DNA of 39,231 nucleotides from Corynebacterium minutissimum. GTDB lineage: Bacteria; Actinomycetota; Actinomycetes; Mycobacteriales; Mycobacteriaceae. The position numbers were made by a program, and so were the translations under genes. Location of the stretch: assembly GCF_000988205.1 (NCBI RefSeq), contig NZ_LAYQ01000015.1, positions 1 through 39,231 on the forward strand. The letters are read 5' to 3'. The notes under the pieces were generated by a model. The model was given only the letters and a program-made list of their open reading frames with translations. It made no database searches and was not told where the DNA came from. Of the stretch, positions 25,391 through 33,737 are shown in pieces (positions within the stretch are counted from its first letter, which is position 1; each line of letters begins with the position of its first letter).

Positions 25391-25405
25391 AGAAAGGTTT
25401 AGATA

Positions 25406-26047
25406 ATGAAGAAGATGACTCGTCGTTTCGCTGCTGGTATCGCCGCTGCGACCCTTTCCCTGGGTGTCGTTGCCTGCTCCGATGCTGAGGACGCCGCTAA
25501 GGATGCTGGCGACGCTGCACAGTCCGCCGCGTCCGATGCTACCGATGCTGCCGGTTCCGCTGCTAATGAGGCTAAGGACTCCATGAAGGACTCCGAGTCC
25601 GCTGAGGCTTCCGATTCCGAGGGCGCTGACTCCTCTGAGGCGGAGTCTTCCGATTCGGGTTCCGCTGATTCTGAGGGTGCCGAGGGTGATAAGGAGAGCG
25701 TCTCCACCGCTAACGGTGATGTAGAGGTCCCTGCCGACTTTGCGCAGGCCATCAAGGACAAGGCCGCCGAGTGGGGCGATCCGGAGTCCATCGAGTCCAC
25801 CGATGCCGGTAGCGTTGCTACCTTCGCCAAGGACAAGCTGCTGGCATTCAGCGAGGGAGATGGCTCCCAGCCGATCATCGGCAAGATCGCTGAGACTTGG
25901 ACCGAGGAAGGCGGCTTGGACAGCAAGGTTGGTCTGCCGACCGCCCCGGAGAAGGCTGAGGGCAACGGCTGGGTACAGGAATTCGCCAACGGCACCATTT
26001 CCTGGATGCAGGGTGAGTCCGGCGAGTACGAGGCCACCATTAACTAA
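25406..26047 (+). CDS. LGFP-repeat lipoprotein
   Basis: The product is 213 aa. The signal peptide ends in lipobox GVVAC (about residue 20). Residues about 22-100 are a highly biased Ala/Ser/Asp/Glu linker, with SESAEASDSEGADSSEAESS as an example, probably a disordered cell-wall spacer. The C-terminal part (110-213) contains one LGFP-type unit (IGKIAETWTEEGGLDSKVG, then WVQEFANGTISWMQG). LGFP repeats occur in corynebacterial envelope proteins such as mycolyltransferases and are thought to bind the wall. AGAAAGG is about 10 nt upstream. It is followed by a strong terminator, so it is monocistronic. Confidence 0.85.
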   Translation: MKKMTRRFAAGIAAATLSLGVVACSDAEDAAKDAGDAAQSAASDATDAAGSAANEAKDSMKDSESAEASDSEGADSSEAESSDSGSADSEGAEGDKESVSTANGDVEVPADFAQAIKDKAAEWGDPESIESTDAGSVATFAKDKLLAFSEGDGSQPIIGKIAETWTEEGGLDSKVGLPTAPEKAEGNGWVQEFANGTISWMQGESGEYEATIN

Positions 26048-26074
26048 GAGGCTCACAATAGAGCCAGCTTTCTA

Positions 26075-26116
26075 AGAAATGCTCCGCACTGTAAAACCAG
26101 TGCGGAGCATTTCTTT
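26075..26116 (+). terminator. Strong hairpin terminator
   Basis: A perfect 17-bp stem (26075-26091 with 26098-26114) has a TAAAAC loop and ends in TTTCTTT. It lies 28 bp after the LGFP gene stop. Confidence 0.85.
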
Positions 26117-26233
26117 GTGGTTTGTGAGGGAGCGAGCCGACTGGTGGGGATGGTGTGGCTCTGGGGATTGTCGTTTTAATACTGTTCATCTTGCACCCAT
26201 GTAATTTCAACCTTTGCTCTCTAGCGTGGACGG

Positions 26234-26337
26234 TGTCCGGAGGTTCACAGGGACGTCCGGACAGTTCGAAAAACCACCAGCTTCACCATGCCCACCCAGG
26301 TCGTTGAGTTGGGGCGGGCATAACAAGGGAGAACCCT
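26234..26337 (+). promoter_or_regulatory. Structured leader of phoH2 with RBS-masking hairpin
   Basis: Three inverted repeats precede the phoH2 ATG. TGTCCGGA/TCCGGACA (26234-26241, 26256-26263) is perfect. ATGCCCACCCA/TGGGGCGGGCAT (26288-26298, 26310-26321) is imperfect. AGGG-AGAA-CCCT (26326-26337) contains the AGGGAG ribosome-binding site. An operator is possible for the first, and translational control for the last two. Confidence 0.45.
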
Positions 26338-26343
26338 GCCGCT

Positions 26344-27702
26344 ATGACCAATCCTTCCGTCCTGACCGAGCAGCCGCACGAGGCCGCTGTGGTTACCAAG
26401 ACCTATGTCATCGATACCTCCGTCCTTCTCTCCGACCCTTGGGCGTTGCGTAAATTCGCAGAGCACGATGTGGTGCTGCCCATCGTCGTTATCTCTGAGT
26501 TGGAAGGAAAACGTCATCACCCGGAGCTTGGCTGGTTCGCCCGCCAAGCTCTTCGCTTTTTGGAGGACCTCCGCGCTACCTATGAGGCGCTGGATCAGCC
26601 TCTTCCCGTCAACGCCGCGGGCGGAACGCTGCGCGTGGAGCTGAATCACCAGGATCAGTCCTTGCTGCCAGCGGCCTTCCGTGGGCCGGAGGGAGACCAC
26701 CGAATCCTGGCCTGCGCGCTCAACCTGCAGCACGAGGGCAAGGACACCGTCCTGGTGACCAAGGATGTTCCGCTGCGCGTTAAGGCGGGCGCCGTGGGCC
26801 TGCAGGCAGATGAGTACCACGCGCAGGACGTTGTGCTCACGGGATACACCGGTATGGCTACGGTGCAGACCACCGCGGAGGTCATCGATGAGCTCTATGG
26901 GGAAGGCGAGGTGCTTATCGACGGATCAGTGACCACCGCCGGCACCCGCGTCGAGGACCTTCCGGTGCACTGTGGCGTGACGCTGCAGGCAGGCGGGCAA
27001 TCAGCGCTGGGCCGCATGACAGCCGAGGGCGCAGTGCGCTTGGTACGCGGTGATGCGAATGTCTTTGGTCTCCAGGGGCGCTCGGCTGAGCAGCGGGTAG
27101 CTTTGGATCTGCTGCTGGATCCTTCCGTGGGCATCATGTCCATTGGAGGCCGTGCAGGTACCGGTAAGTCTGCGTTGGCCTTGTGCGCCGGTCTAGAAGC
27201 TGTGCTGGAGCGTGGGGAACACCGCCGCATCGTGGTTTTCCGCCCGATGTATGCGGTGGGTGGGCAGTCCCTGGGATACCTGCCTGGCTCCGAGAGTGAG
27301 AAGATGAACCCGTGGGCGCAGGCGGTCTACGACACGTTGGAGGGTCTCGTATCGGAAAACGTCATGGATGAAGTCCAAGACCGAGGCCTCTTGGAAGTTC
27401 TCCCACTGACCCATATCCGCGGCCGCAGCCTGCACGATTCCTTCGTCATCGTCGATGAGGCCCAGTCGTTGGAGCGCAACGTGTTGCTGACTGTCTTGTC
27501 CCGTTTGGGCCGCGGATCGCGCGTGGTACTGACCCATGACGTGGCGCAGCGAGATAACCTGCGCGTGGGCCGGCACGACGGTGTGCAGGCAGTCATTGAA
27601 AAGCTCAAAGGGCATGAGCTCTTCGCTCACATCACGTTGCAGCGCTCTGAGCGCTCTGCCATTGCGGAACTTGTCACCGATTTGCTGGAAGGTGAGAACT
27701 AA
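26344..27702 (+). CDS. phoH2: PhoH2-type PIN domain / PhoH ATPase
   Basis: The 452-aa fusion has a PIN ribonuclease domain (residues about 18-150) and a PhoH P-loop ATPase (about 240-450). PIN acidic residues are seen in [22 protein letters not shown] and [13 protein letters not shown]. The ATPase has Walker [15 protein letters not shown], Walker [13 protein letters not shown], and [11 protein letters not shown]. Mycobacterial PhoH2 (Rv1095) is an RNA helicase/RNase. The same neighbourhood (coaA, glyA, phoH2) supports the assignment. In mycobacteria a small upstream ORF, phoAT, encodes an antitoxin. Here no convincing equivalent exists, but the leader is structured. Confidence 0.93.
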   Translation: MTNPSVLTEQPHEAAVVTKTYVIDTSVLLSDPWALRKFAEHDVVLPIVVISELEGKRHHPELGWFARQALRFLEDLRATYEALDQPLPVNAAGGTLRVELNHQDQSLLPAAFRGPEGDHRILACALNLQHEGKDTVLVTKDVPLRVKAGAVGLQADEYHAQDVVLTGYTGMATVQTTAEVIDELYGEGEVLIDGSVTTAGTRVEDLPVHCGVTLQAGGQSALGRMTAEGAVRLVRGDANVFGLQGRSAEQRVALDLLLDPSVGIMSIGGRAGTGKSALALCAGLEAVLERGEHRRIVVFRPMYAVGGQSLGYLPGSESEKMNPWAQAVYDTLEGLVSENVMDEVQDRGLLEVLPLTHIRGRSLHDSFVIVDEAQSLERNVLLTVLSRLGRGSRVVLTHDVAQRDNLRVGRHDGVQAVIEKLKGHELFAHITLQRSERSAIAELVTDLLEGEN

Positions 27703-27773
27703 CTCGTTCGCGAATGGCGATCTTGTAGGGGTCTGCTTGGCATTGGTCGTGCGTGCTCAGTAATAATTGTCCT

Positions 27774-28349
27774 ATGAGCGACAACGCGAAAGACAAGAAG
27801 AAGGATTTCCGCATCCGTCCATTCACTGCGGCGGACTACCCGCAAATGCGCGAAATCTACGAGCAGGGCCTCAACACCGGCCACGCTACCTACGAGACCC
27901 GGTCGCTGACCTTCGAGGAGTTTAAGAACGTCAAGATCATGTCGTCAGTCTTCGTTGCGGTGGAGGCGGACGATGACTCGAAGGTTCTCGGCTGGGTCTG
28001 CGCTGCGCAAGCGTCTACCCGCACCGTGTTCCACGGCGTGGTGGAGGATTCCATTTACCTGAGCAAAGAGGCCCAGGGCCGCGGTATTGGCGGCGCCTTG
28101 TTGGATCAGCTCATCGAGGTATGCCGTGACCTGCACAAGTGGGCCATCCACTCATGGATCTTCCCGGAGAACGAAGGTTCTGCCGGGCTGCACAAGTCCC
28201 GCGGCTTCGTCAAGGTGGGCACCTACTCCCACATGGCAAAGATGACCTACGGCGAGCTCGCCGGCCAGTGGCGCGATACCGATGTATACGAGTTGCTTCT
28301 GCCTAAGCCGGAGGAAAAGAAGGCAGCAGCCAACGAGAAGAGGAAGTAA
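27774..28349 (+). CDS. GNAT family N-acetyltransferase
   Basis: The 191-aa protein has a GNAT fold: RIRPFTAADYPQMREIYEQG at the start, the acetyl-CoA loop QGRGIGGALLDQLIEVC near 108-125, and the late strand-helix EGSAGLHKSRGFVKVGTYSH. This closely resembles the phosphinothricin/methionine-sulfoximine acetyltransferase (Pat/YncA) group, which acetylates amino-acid analogues, but the substrate is not determinable. The N terminus and the end are Lys-rich. The ATG at 27774 is preceded by the AT-rich TAATAATTGT, a probable -10 region for a leaderless or short-leader mRNA. Confidence 0.85.
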   Translation: MSDNAKDKKKDFRIRPFTAADYPQMREIYEQGLNTGHATYETRSLTFEEFKNVKIMSSVFVAVEADDDSKVLGWVCAAQASTRTVFHGVVEDSIYLSKEAQGRGIGGALLDQLIEVCRDLHKWAIHSWIFPENEGSAGLHKSRGFVKVGTYSHMAKMTYGELAGQWRDTDVYELLLPKPEEKKAAANEKRK

Positions 28350-28386
28350 TTATCTCACTTTTCTAATATCAGGGCAGGAGTGGGGA

Positions 28387-28392
28387 TAGAAT
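28387..28392 (+). promoter_or_regulatory. Probable -10 box of the CAP-domain gene
   Basis: TAGAAT (28387-28392) fits the corynebacterial consensus and would give a leader of about 32 nt. CGAAGG is the ribosome-binding site. No clear -35 box is seen. Confidence 0.4.
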
Positions 28393-28430
28393 AGAACCTG
28401 TTCTCATCCACTCTCTATCGAAGGCGAATC

Positions 28431-29563
28431 ATGTCTTTCCGCACCTCTGTGCTTGCCCTTTCTACCGCCGTAGCCGTGTCGACCGGTGCTTTTGTAGCGC
28501 CCGTTGCCACGGCTGCTGAGTTTCCACCTGCTGGCTCCGTTCCTGTAGCAGAGCTCAACGTTAACTATCCCGATGGCGCTCTGGCATATGTCTTTGCCGA
28601 GCCGGTCATGCAATCCGACATTGACTTGGTTACCCGCCAAGTTCGTCAGCTGCGCGGCAAGGCTTGGGATGCGAATCTTCCCTTCGACGGTGCAACGCTG
28701 CAGCAGGCAGCTGCCGCTGCGGGCTATCACACCCGTGAAGAGTATATGAATGCGATTTCTTGGGATCGTGGCCTTGAGCACGCGGTTTTGCAGCGCGCTG
28801 CGGAGGAGAATTTGGATTTCAACCACGAGCGGCTCCCTGGGGTAGGGGCCTTTGGGGTCATCGATAATCTGTTGGCCGGAGAAAATCTCACCACGGCAGA
28901 CATGCCGGGCGCTATTGCATCGTGGTCGACGGATAGCAACCAAGGCTCCAGTGAGTGGGAACAGCTTGTTCGTGCAAACGGACAAAGGAATCCACAGAAT
29001 GGCCACTTCTACTCGATCATTGATCCCGTTCACGTAACTTTTGCTCAGGCACAGGTAGGAAAGGTCACCGCAGGCTTCTTCTCCAATCGCGATATGCCGG
29101 GTGAACCCGCTCGCATCACCGGCCGCCACGCATTCCCCATCGCTGTGCCGGAAAGTGCAGTCAATGATGCCGAACTGATGACGACTGGAGGCACCTCGGT
29201 GGGAAGCCAAGGCAGCCTGGGCTTGAGCATCGATGGATTCTGGGGAGCGAAGCTAGGGGTGCCGGTGGCGTCGCCAAGCTCAAGCGATCCTGAGGTTCTT
29301 AAAGTCAACGAGGACGGTACCTACGAGGCTAAGTCGGAGGGAACCGTGACCGTCACCTTTAACACCTATGTGGTGCGCAATGGTCAGCCCCAGTTGTCGG
29401 ACAACCAAGTCACCAAGATCGTGCAGGTGACCAAGAAGTCTCTTGCTGGAAACCTAAGCTCCGGTGGTGCGGATGCTGGAACCATCGTGGTCATCATTGC
29501 CGGCGTGCTTGCACTCATTGGTGTAGCTGCCAGGTGGCGCGCCAGTTGGGAATTCTGCGCTAA
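28431..29563 (+). CDS. CAP-domain (SCP-like) secreted, membrane-anchored protein (probable frame break at C-terminus)
   Basis: The signal peptide ends near ATAA at about residue 29. The CAP/SCP domain lies at about residues 60-230: SWDRGLEHAVLQRAAEE, LAGENLTT, SSEWEQLVRANGQRNPQNGH and FYSIIDPVHV are CAP family elements. A beta-rich region (270-340) and a C-terminal hydrophobic helix, GTIVVIIAGVLALIGVAA, follow. As given, the frame runs on to 29606 and ends inside the terminator stem. Adding one G at 29536-29537 would give RWARQLGILR and a TAA at 29561-29563, 13 bp before the terminator, for 377 aa. I consider that the likelier end. Function: extracytoplasmic, unknown. Confidence 0.75.
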
Positions 29564-29576
29564 GTACTTGGGCATG

Positions 29577-29618
29577 AAAAAATCCTCGCTACGTCATTGT
29601 TCGTAGCGAGGATTTCTT
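29577..29618. terminator. Bidirectional terminator between CAP gene and MFS exporter
   Basis: AAATCCTCGCTACG (29580-29593) pairs with CGTAGCGAGGATTT (29602-29615) around TCATTGTT. The plus strand continues with CTTGTTGTT; the minus strand continues with TTTCATG after six T residues in total. Confidence 0.85.
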
Positions 29619-29641
29619 GTTGTTGAGCGGGGACCGACGTC

Positions 29642-31216
29642 CTAGTCGATGGTCTCCTTGAGGTGCTCCTCCCGCACCGGCAGGATGAGCAGGAGAGCGA
29701 TGATCGCCATCGGGACCATGAGCAGGATGACCGGGGTGAGGCCGTCATTGTAGGCGTTGAGGATGACGTCGCGGATGGGGTCCGGAAGCTGAGCCACCAT
29801 CGACGGGGTCAGGCTAGAGGAACCGCCGCCCTCAGCGCTGAACTTTTCCGCAAAGGGCGCGCCAGCCTTGCCCATGGAAGCAATGGCGGCAGGCATGTTG
29901 GCGGCCAACTCATCCTTCATGTTGTGGATGAACAGCGAACCCACCAAGGAGGCACCCATAGCTGAACCGATCTGGCGGAAGAAGTTGTTGGCCGCCGTTG
30001 CGGTGCCCACCAGCGCCACGGGGAAGGAGTTCTGAACGATGAGAACGAGCACCTGCATAACGAAGCCGAGGCCGATGCCGAAGACGAGGAACTCAGCGCC
30101 AAGTTGAGTCAGGGAGGTATCCACAGTCAGCTTCGACATCCAGAACAGCGCGCCTGCCGTAATGGCGAGACCGATGATGGGGTAGCGCTTGTAGTGGCCG
30201 GTTCGGGCGATGATGAATCCCACTGTTGTAGAAGTGCCGATCATGCCGAGCATCATCGGGATCATCATGAGGCCCGCCTTGGTCGGCGTCAGGGTATGCA
30301 CCATCTGCAGGTAGGTCGGCATGTAGCCCAGCACACCGAACATAGCCAGGCCTAGCACCATGCCGGCGGCCGTCGTGAGCACCATGTTGCGGTTCTTAAA
30401 CAGCAGAACTGGGATCAGAGGCTCCTTGGCCCGCTTCTCGACGAAGACCGTGATGACAGCACCGATCACAACGATGACGGCCAAGGTGAGAATGACGGGA
30501 TCCGACCACTCATACTGGGTGCCGCCCCAGGTGGTCATGAGGATGAGCGAGGCGGTCGTGATGGCGATGAACGTGGCGCCCAAGGCATCAAACTTGCGCA
30601 AGTCAGTATCACCAACGCGCAGGTGCAGAACGAGCACACAAACGGTCATGGCGAGAAGACCGAGGGGGATATTCATCCACAGGCCCCAGCGCCAGCCGGG
30701 ACCATCAGTGAACCAGCCACCGAGGACTGGGCCGAGGACGGAGGACAAGCCGAAAACGCCGCCCATGATGCCCATGAACTTGCCGCGCTCACGAGCCGTG
30801 GTGACCTCAGCAATGATGGACTGGGAGGAAATCATCATGAATCCAGCGCCGAAGCCCTGAATCGCGCGGCCGATGATGAGCAGGTTCATAGAGTTGGCGA
30901 AGCCGCCCACGGCGGAACCGATGACGAAGGTGGCAATGCCGCCGATGTAGAGCCACTTGCGGCCCATCATGTCACCGAGCTTGCCGGAGATGGGCATAGC
31001 GATGGTCATGGTGACCAGGAAGGCGGAGATAACCCAGCTCATGTGGTCGACGCCGCCGAGCTCGCCGACGATGGTGGGCAGGGCGGAAGCGAAGATCATC
31101 TGCCCCAGGGAGCTCATCAACATGGTGAGCACGAGGGCAGAGAAGACGAGGGCAAGGTTGTTTTCCGGCTTGCCGTTGTCAGCGTGGGACGCTGACGGTT
31201 TCGCGGTAGCTACCAT
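29642..31216 (-). CDS. MFS drug exporter, DHA2 family (14 TM)
   Basis: The 524-aa transporter has about 14 hydrophobic segments. DHA2 motif A is GKLGDMMGRKWLYIGG (near 80), motif B-like RAIQGFGAGFMM is near 120, and antiporter motif C is GVFGLSSVLGPVLGGWFTD (near 155). These mark a proton-driven multidrug exporter of the EmrB/QacA type. Substrate is unknown. Its ATG lies inside the end of the TetR gene (7-bp overlap), so the pump is translated from the regulator's mRNA and is probably repressed by it. Confidence 0.92.
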   Translation of the reverse strand: MVATAKPSASHADNGKPENNLALVFSALVLTMLMSSLGQMIFASALPTIVGELGGVDHMSWVISAFLVTMTIAMPISGKLGDMMGRKWLYIGGIATFVIGSAVGGFANSMNLLIIGRAIQGFGAGFMMISSQSIIAEVTTARERGKFMGIMGGVFGLSSVLGPVLGGWFTDGPGWRWGLWMNIPLGLLAMTVCVLVLHLRVGDTDLRKFDALGATFIAITTASLILMTTWGGTQYEWSDPVILTLAVIVVIGAVITVFVEKRAKEPLIPVLLFKNRNMVLTTAAGMVLGLAMFGVLGYMPTYLQMVHTLTPTKAGLMMIPMMLGMIGTSTTVGFIIARTGHYKRYPIIGLAITAGALFWMSKLTVDTSLTQLGAEFLVFGIGLGFVMQVLVLIVQNSFPVALVGTATAANNFFRQIGSAMGASLVGSLFIHNMKDELAANMPAAIASMGKAGAPFAEKFSAEGGGSSSLTPSMVAQLPDPIRDVILNAYNDGLTPVILLMVPMAIIALLLILPVREEHLKETID

Positions 31217-31833
31217 GAAAGTCCTTTCGAATAGTTGTTGATGAGCGTGAGTGCGGAGTCAAAGCGCTGCTCAAAGGGGATATCGCAGCTGAAGTCTGGG
31301 GAGGTGGTGGCCAACCAGAAAGCCTCACGGATGGTGACAGCAATGAGGAGTGCCTCCGTGTGCGGGGAGACATCCGGCATGGTCTTTAATGCTGGCTCCT
31401 TCTCCAGCCGCTGGGTGAGTAGCTCAAGGACTTCGTTGGACTTGGCACGCTTTCTGCTTAAGGACGCCGCCGCTGCGTCCGCATCGCGGGAGATACGGCG
31501 GCGTCGCTCAGCAATCTCCCTGTTGGCGTGCTGTCCAATGAGGTGTTCCTTGATGAGGTCTACGGCCAGCTTGAAGAGGTTCTCCGTGGGGGTTTCGAGC
31601 AAATAGCTCTTCTGCTCCTGGGAAAATTCTTGGCTGGGGTTGCCCAAGACAGCTGAGTCCTTGGAATCGAAATAATTAAAGAAAGTACGCCGGGAAATAC
31701 CGGCCTTCTCACAAATCTCCTCCACCGTAACTGCAGCAAAGCCGTGCTCGTCTACCAAGAGGGTGGCAGCATCCTCTATACGTAGGCGAGTTTTTAGGCG
31801 TTTTTGCTCGCGTAATGACAATTCTTCTTGCAC
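31210..31833 (-). CDS. TetR family repressor of the adjacent exporter
   Basis: The product is 207 aa from GTG 31833. The helix-turn-helix at about residues 20-65 contains IEDAATLLVDEHGFAAVTVE and AGISRRTFFNYFDSKDSAVL. The C-terminal part is helical. I chose GTG 31833 because TTGGTG (31870-31865) and TAGGAT (31847-31842), spaced 17 nt, form a good promoter whose transcript would begin 8 nt after the -10, at the GTG. A TTG at 31842 would start inside the -10 box, so it is unlikely. Three tandem palindromes cover this promoter, implying autorepression and control of the exporter. Confidence 0.88.
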   Translation of the reverse strand: MQEELSLREQKRLKTRLRIEDAATLLVDEHGFAAVTVEEICEKAGISRRTFFNYFDSKDSAVLGNPSQEFSQEQKSYLLETPTENLFKLAVDLIKEHLIGQHANREIAERRRRISRDADAAAASLSRKRAKSNEVLELLTQRLEKEPALKTMPDVSPHTEALLIAVTIREAFWLATTSPDFSCDIPFEQRFDSALTLINNYSKGLSW

Positions 31834-31876
31834 AGAGTGCAATCCTACACTCAGTGCAAGTTTGCACCAAGTGCAA
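31828..31876 (-). promoter_or_regulatory. Triple tandem operator over the TetR-exporter promoter
   Basis: Three 15-bp dyad sites repeat every 17 bp: TTGCACAGAGTGCAA (31828-31842), a degenerate TTGCACTGAGTGTAG read on the minus strand (31859-31845), and TTGCACCAAGTGCAA (31862-31876). The first covers the start codon and the -10 edge, the third covers the -35 box (TTGGTG, 31870-31865). The outer two are perfect palindromes in their 6-bp arms. Confidence 0.85.
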
Positions 31877-32163
31877 TGCTGGTGATTCTCATGATGGCGG
31901 GACGATTTTTATGGCGCAGCGCACAGGAAAGGAGATAAGAACAGCAACCCCATCCTTCGCGTCCACCGGCAGCGTGGGCTGTGGCTGGTTAAGGCTCGCC
32001 GTGAGCGCGAAGGGCGCGAAGTGATGGCTAGGAAAGAAACTCTCAAGCCTAAAACTGCCTTAGTTGACGAAGTTATTGCCAGATCTTGAGGCGGAGGCTA
32101 TAACTTTGGCAGGACGGGCAGTTTGGCTACCCCGACCCTGCTGTTGGCCCAGCGGGGTGGATG
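31877..32163. other. Intergenic stretch with no supported gene
   Basis: About 290 bp upstream of the TetR gene and downstream of fumC. A 21-codon frame from ATG 32024 (MARKETLKPKTALVDEVIARS) is open, but it has no good ribosome-binding site or family match. A Gly/Arg-rich frame on the same strand also exists. I see no tRNA or insertion-sequence end. Confidence 0.4.
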
Positions 32164-32185
32164 GGAAAACGGCGAAGCCGCCCTG
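32164..32185 (-). terminator. Possible terminator downstream of fumC
   Basis: On the minus strand, CGGC-TTC-GCCG is followed by TTTTCCC, about 55 nt after the fumC stop. The stem is short (4-5 bp) but GC-rich. Confidence 0.45.
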
Positions 32186-32238
32186 CGCGCCACCTCAAGG
32201 AGGCGGTGCGAAGAGCGGCGGCGTGGGCGAAAGCGAGC

Positions 32239-33639
32239 TTAGAAGTTGTCGCGGTCGCGGTTGGTCATGGTGAGAACGTTGAGGCGCTCATCGAGCTCCT
32301 CCTCGGTGAGGTTCTCGCCGTCGACGAAGCCGAGGTCGATGACTGCCTCGCGGACGGTGATCTTCTCGTTCAGCGCGTGCTTAGCTGCCTTGGCGGCGTT
32401 CTCGTAGCCGATCTTGGAGTTCAGCGGAGTCACGATGGAGGTGGAGGACTCCGCAAACTTCTTCATGCGCTCCTCGTTGGCCTCGATGCCGTCGATGCAC
32501 TTCTCAGCGAAGACGCGGGAGACATTTGCCAGCAGGCGGGAGGACTCGAGGACGTTGCGAGCCATCATCGGAATGTAGACGTTGAGCTCGAAGTGGCCGT
32601 TGGAGCCGCCGAAAGCAACAGCGGCGTCGTTACCAATGACCTGGCTGACCACCATGGTGGCGGCCTCGCTCAGAACCGGGTTGACCTTGCCCGGCATGAT
32701 GGAGGAGCCCGGCTGCAGATCCGGGAGGTGGATCTCCGCAAGTCCGGTCAGCGGGCCGGAGCCCATCATACGAATGTCGTTGGCAATCTTGTTGAGGGAG
32801 ATAGCCACGGTGCGCATGGCGCCGGAGAACTCGACGAGGGCATCGCGGGCAGCCTGGGCCTCGAAGTGGTTCTTGGCCTCGGAGAGCTGGTCAATGCCGG
32901 TGAGCTTCTTGAGCTCCTCGGTGACCTTGCCGCCAAACTCAGCGTCGGTGTTCAGGCCGGTACCGGTAGCCGTGCCGCCGATAGCCAGTTCACCCAAGCG
33001 TGGCAGGGTGGCCTCAACGCGCTCGATGCCGAGCTCGATCTGGCGAGCGTAGCCGCCGAACTCCTGGCCCAGGGTGATCGGGGTGGCGTCCATCAGGTGC
33101 GTACGGCCGGACTTGACCACGTCAGCGAATTCCTTGGCCTTGGCCAGAAGAGAGTCGTGGAGCACCTTGAGGCCCGGGATGAGGTCATTGACGGCAGCCT
33201 CAGTTGCCGCAACGTGGGTTGCGGTGGGGAAGGTGTCGTTGGAGGACTGGCCCATGTTCACGTGGTCATTCGGGTGGATCTCCACGCCATTGTTGTGGGC
33301 GATGGAGGCGATGACCTCGTTGGTGTTCATGTTGGAGGAGGTGCCGGAGCCGGTCTGGAAGACGTCAATCGGGAAAGCGTCATTGTGCTTACCCTCTGCG
33401 ATCTCGGTGGCGGCGGCGATGATGGCGTCAGCCTTCTCCGCATCGAGCTTGCCGGAGTCCTTGTTTACCTGGGCGCAGGCAGCCTTGAGGAGGCCGAGTG
33501 CGCGGATCTGAGCATCTTCGAGGCCGCGGCCGGAGATCGGGAAGTTCTCCACGGCGCGCTGGGTCTGGGCACGCCACAGGGCGTCGACCGGAACCTTTAC
33601 CTCGCCCATGGTGTCGTGTTCAATGCGGTATTCAGTCAT
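32239..33639 (-). CDS. fumC: Fumarate hydratase, class II
   Basis: The 466-aa enzyme interconverts fumarate and malate in the TCA cycle. The signature of the fumarase/aspartase superfamily, [11 protein letters not shown], lies near residue 320. Other active-site regions are [17 protein letters not shown] (near 96-112), [15 protein letters not shown], and [20 protein letters not shown]. It is full length for class II. GAAAAGGTGAATTC precedes the ATG with a reasonable ribosome-binding site. It follows glpX on the same strand after 98 bp. In C. glutamicum the two are close neighbours too. Confidence 0.95.
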   Translation of the reverse strand: MTEYRIEHDTMGEVKVPVDALWRAQTQRAVENFPISGRGLEDAQIRALGLLKAACAQVNKDSGKLDAEKADAIIAAATEIAEGKHNDAFPIDVFQTGSGTSSNMNTNEVIASIAHNNGVEIHPNDHVNMGQSSNDTFPTATHVAATEAAVNDLIPGLKVLHDSLLAKAKEFADVVKSGRTHLMDATPITLGQEFGGYARQIELGIERVEATLPRLGELAIGGTATGTGLNTDAEFGGKVTEELKKLTGIDQLSEAKNHFEAQAARDALVEFSGAMRTVAISLNKIANDIRMMGSGPLTGLAEIHLPDLQPGSSIMPGKVNPVLSEAATMVVSQVIGNDAAVAFGGSNGHFELNVYIPMMARNVLESSRLLANVSRVFAEKCIDGIEANEERMKKFAESSTSIVTPLNSKIGYENAAKAAKHALNEKITVREAVIDLGFVDGENLTEEELDERLNVLTMTNRDRDNF

Positions 33640-33685
33640 GAATTCACCTTTTCTGTGAAATGAGTTTTGTTGGGTTCTTTATGTG

Positions 33686-33700
33686 TGCCGTGGCACGGCA
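33686..33700. promoter_or_regulatory. 15-bp palindrome between glpX and fumC
   Basis: TGCCGTGGCACGGCA is a perfect palindrome around a central G, 47-61 bp before the fumC start. It could be an operator or a small hairpin. It lacks a T-run, so it is not a good terminator. Confidence 0.45.
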
Positions 33701-33737
33701 TTCATGGCCACCGTAGCACTCTTCCTGGGAAAGTGGA

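Noticed and set aside
32161..33663. 500-codon open frame antisense to fumC
   Set aside because: fumC on the minus strand is unmistakable; the plus frame is Val/Gly/Leu/Asp-biased, as expected for a shadow.
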